Origin: Singulisphaera sp.
GTDB lineage: Bacteria > Planctomycetota > Planctomycetia > Isosphaerales > Isosphaeraceae
Assembly (NCBI GenBank): GCA_027451445.1
Contig: DAIDJG010000188.1
Coordinates: 1 to 44,828, forward strand
DNA: 44,828 nucleotides
Direction: 5' to 3'
The position numbers and the translations under genes were made by a program. The notes beneath the pieces were generated by a model. That model did no database searches and was not told the DNA's origin. It saw nothing but the letters and a program-made list of their open reading frames with translations. Below, one piece after another: positions 43,781 through 44,828 of the stretch. Within the stretch, counting starts at the first letter, position 1; each line of letters begins with the position of its first letter.

Positions 43781-44828
43781 TTATCGGCCCGTCGCCAGCG
43801 GGGCGTGGATCTTTACGGCGACGGCGTTGGCCTGCGCCGGGCCGGGGGTGCTGCGGCCCTCGGCCACGTACCGCTCGAGAAGGCGCGTGAGCCGCTGGAC
43901 GATCTCCGGGTGCTGGTCTTGGACGTTGTGCTGCTCGCCGATGTCGGCGGCCAGGTCGAACAGTTGCACGGGGGGCAGCTTATCGGAGCCATCCCGCCCG
44001 GGACGCGGCGCGCTCCAGCCGCCCGAGCCCGGGCAGAGCGCGAGCTTCCAGCGCCCCTGACGGATCGCAAACGACCCGTTGATCGAGTGATGAACCACCG
44101 CCTCGTGCAGCGGCTTGTCCGACCCGGCCCCACCCCGGAGCACTGGCAACAGGCTCACACTGTCCACCCCCGCGCTGTCCGGCAACCGTGCGCCGACAAC
44201 TTCCGCACAGGTGGCCAAAACGTCATTCAGGCAAATTACCTGTTCCGAAACGCTTCCCGGTTTCACCTGCCCCGGCCACCGCACGATGAACGGGACGCGG
44301 TGGCCTCCCTCGTAGATGTCGGCCTTGTGGCCGCGGAAAATGGAGCTGGGATTGTGTCCCTTGGCCAGCAGCGCAGGGAAATCGGCCTGCGGCGAGCAGC
44401 CGTTGTCGCTCGTCAGGAACACGAGCGTGTTCTCCGCCAGTCCCAGACGTTCGAGAGTCTGAAGGAGCTCTCCCACGGCGTGGTCGGTCTGCATCACGAA
44501 GTCGGCGTAGTAATTCAGACCGCTTTTTTCCCGCCATTCGGGCAAAGGCGCAATCGGCGTGTGCGGCGAGGCGAGCGCCCAGTAGAGGAAGAAGGGCCGC
44601 CCCTGCTTCGCGTCGGCCGCCTGGCGTCCTACATAGTCGACCACCTCCTTGGTCAACCTGGGCAAGACATCCCCGACCTCGAACCCAGGCGCCGCGGGCC
44701 CCTTGCGGCAACGTCCGTTGGGCCGCCCGAGCATGAGCGGGAAGTCGCGGTCCTCGGTCGGCAGCACCGCCACTCGGTCGTTGCGGATAAACGTGTAAGG
44801 CACCATGTCGAGCGACGCCGAAATGCCG
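43781..44828 (-). CDS. Sulfatase, C-terminal part (cut by window edge)
   Basis: About 349 residues are visible; the frame is open to the last base, so the N-terminus with the formylglycine motif lies outside. Visible are the GRPFFLYWALASPHTP block, VFLTSDNGCSPQADF (second metal-binding site), KADIYEGGHRVPFIVRWPG and the C-terminal LFDLAADIGEQHNV. These are all typical of arylsulfatase A-like enzymes. It ends 105 bases before the next sulfatase in the same direction. Confidence 0.93.
   Translation of the reverse strand, partial: GISASLDMVPYTFIRNDRVAVLPTEDRDFPLMLGRPNGRCRKGPAAPGFEVGDVLPRLTKEVVDYVGRQAADAKQGRPFFLYWALASPHTPIAPLPEWREKSGLNYYADFVMQTDHAVGELLQTLERLGLAENTLVFLTSDNGCSPQADFPALLAKGHNPSSIFRGHKADIYEGGHRVPFIVRWPGQVKPGSVSEQVICLNDVLATCAEVVGARLPDSAGVDSVSLLPVLRGGAGSDKPLHEAVVHHSINGSFAIRQGRWKLALCPGSGGWSAPRPGRDGSDKLPPVQLFDLAADIGEQHNVQDQHPEIVQRLTRLLERYVAEGRSTPGPAQANAVAVKIHAPLATGR

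Noticed and set aside
1-44828. CRISPR arrays, tRNA or rRNA genes, transposases, prophage
   Set aside because: I saw no regularly spaced repeats, no cloverleaf with CCA-type tRNA features, and no integrase or transposase motif.

Overview
The window looks like a chromosomal segment of a Planctomycetota bacterium; an Isosphaera- or Gemmata-like lineage is my inference. The DNA is GC-rich by eye. The protein families are a planctomycete signature: a PVC-type cytochrome/propeller/HEAT protein with a CxxCH haem site, DUF1080 (3-keto-disaccharide hydrolase) proteins, secreted Gfo/Idh/MocA oxidoreductases with twin-arginine-like leaders, several sulfatases, and a relic of the characteristic planctomycete ECF sigma factor. 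I saw no rRNA, tRNA, CRISPR array, transposase or phage gene.

Layout. 1-510 is the 3' end of a secreted lectin/DUF1080-like gene, followed by a WD40 relic and an imperfect inverted repeat. 0.8-9.7 kb is mixed housekeeping: a sirtuin, an aldo/keto reductase, an HD-domain protein, an ABC exporter, a TolB-like propeller, a duplicated ABC-2 permease and a DUF4186 protein. 9.7-13.2 kb (minus strand) is a tight three-gene operon: MFS organic-anion transporter, ceramidase-fold hydrolase, SDR dehydrogenase, each pair joined by a 4-base ATGA overlap. 13.8-18.1 kb (plus strand) holds a PIG-L deacetylase, a DUF1080 protein, a Tat-exported Gfo/Idh/MocA protein and a secreted amidotransferase-like protein. 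18.4-28.4 kb (minus strand) holds the PVC cytochrome, a DUF1080-ThuA fusion, a second exported Gfo/Idh/MocA protein, an esterase, a DUF2891 protein and a 2OG-Fe(II) oxygenase. 28.8-39.2 kb (plus strand) holds secreted hydrolases: a clan GH-A glycosidase, a CocE/NonD hydrolase, a GH71/99-like protein, an alpha/beta hydrolase and a large alpha/alpha-toroid protein, interrupted by one minus-strand DUF1810 gene. 39.2-40.5 kb has a decayed sigma-factor gene and a sugar O-acetyltransferase. 40.6 kb to the end is a minus-strand run of three sulfatases, the last cut by the window edge.

How the genes may work together (inference). Sulfatases, esterases and glycosidases could strip and cut a sulfated or acylated polysaccharide outside the cytoplasm. 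Two exported Gfo/Idh/MocA proteins and two or three DUF1080 proteins could oxidise sugars at C3 and cleave the resulting 3-keto-glycosides. The PVC cytochrome could carry electrons away. The DUF1080-ThuA fusion next to a ThuB-like (Gfo/Idh/MocA) gene resembles the thuAB pair of rhizobial trehalose 3-keto catabolism.

Non-coding DNA is unusually structured. There are two strong palindromic intergenic elements (about 1783-1867 and 18201-18377) and two decayed signalling-gene relics (a WD40 fragment near 663-830 and a sigma factor near 39305-39726).
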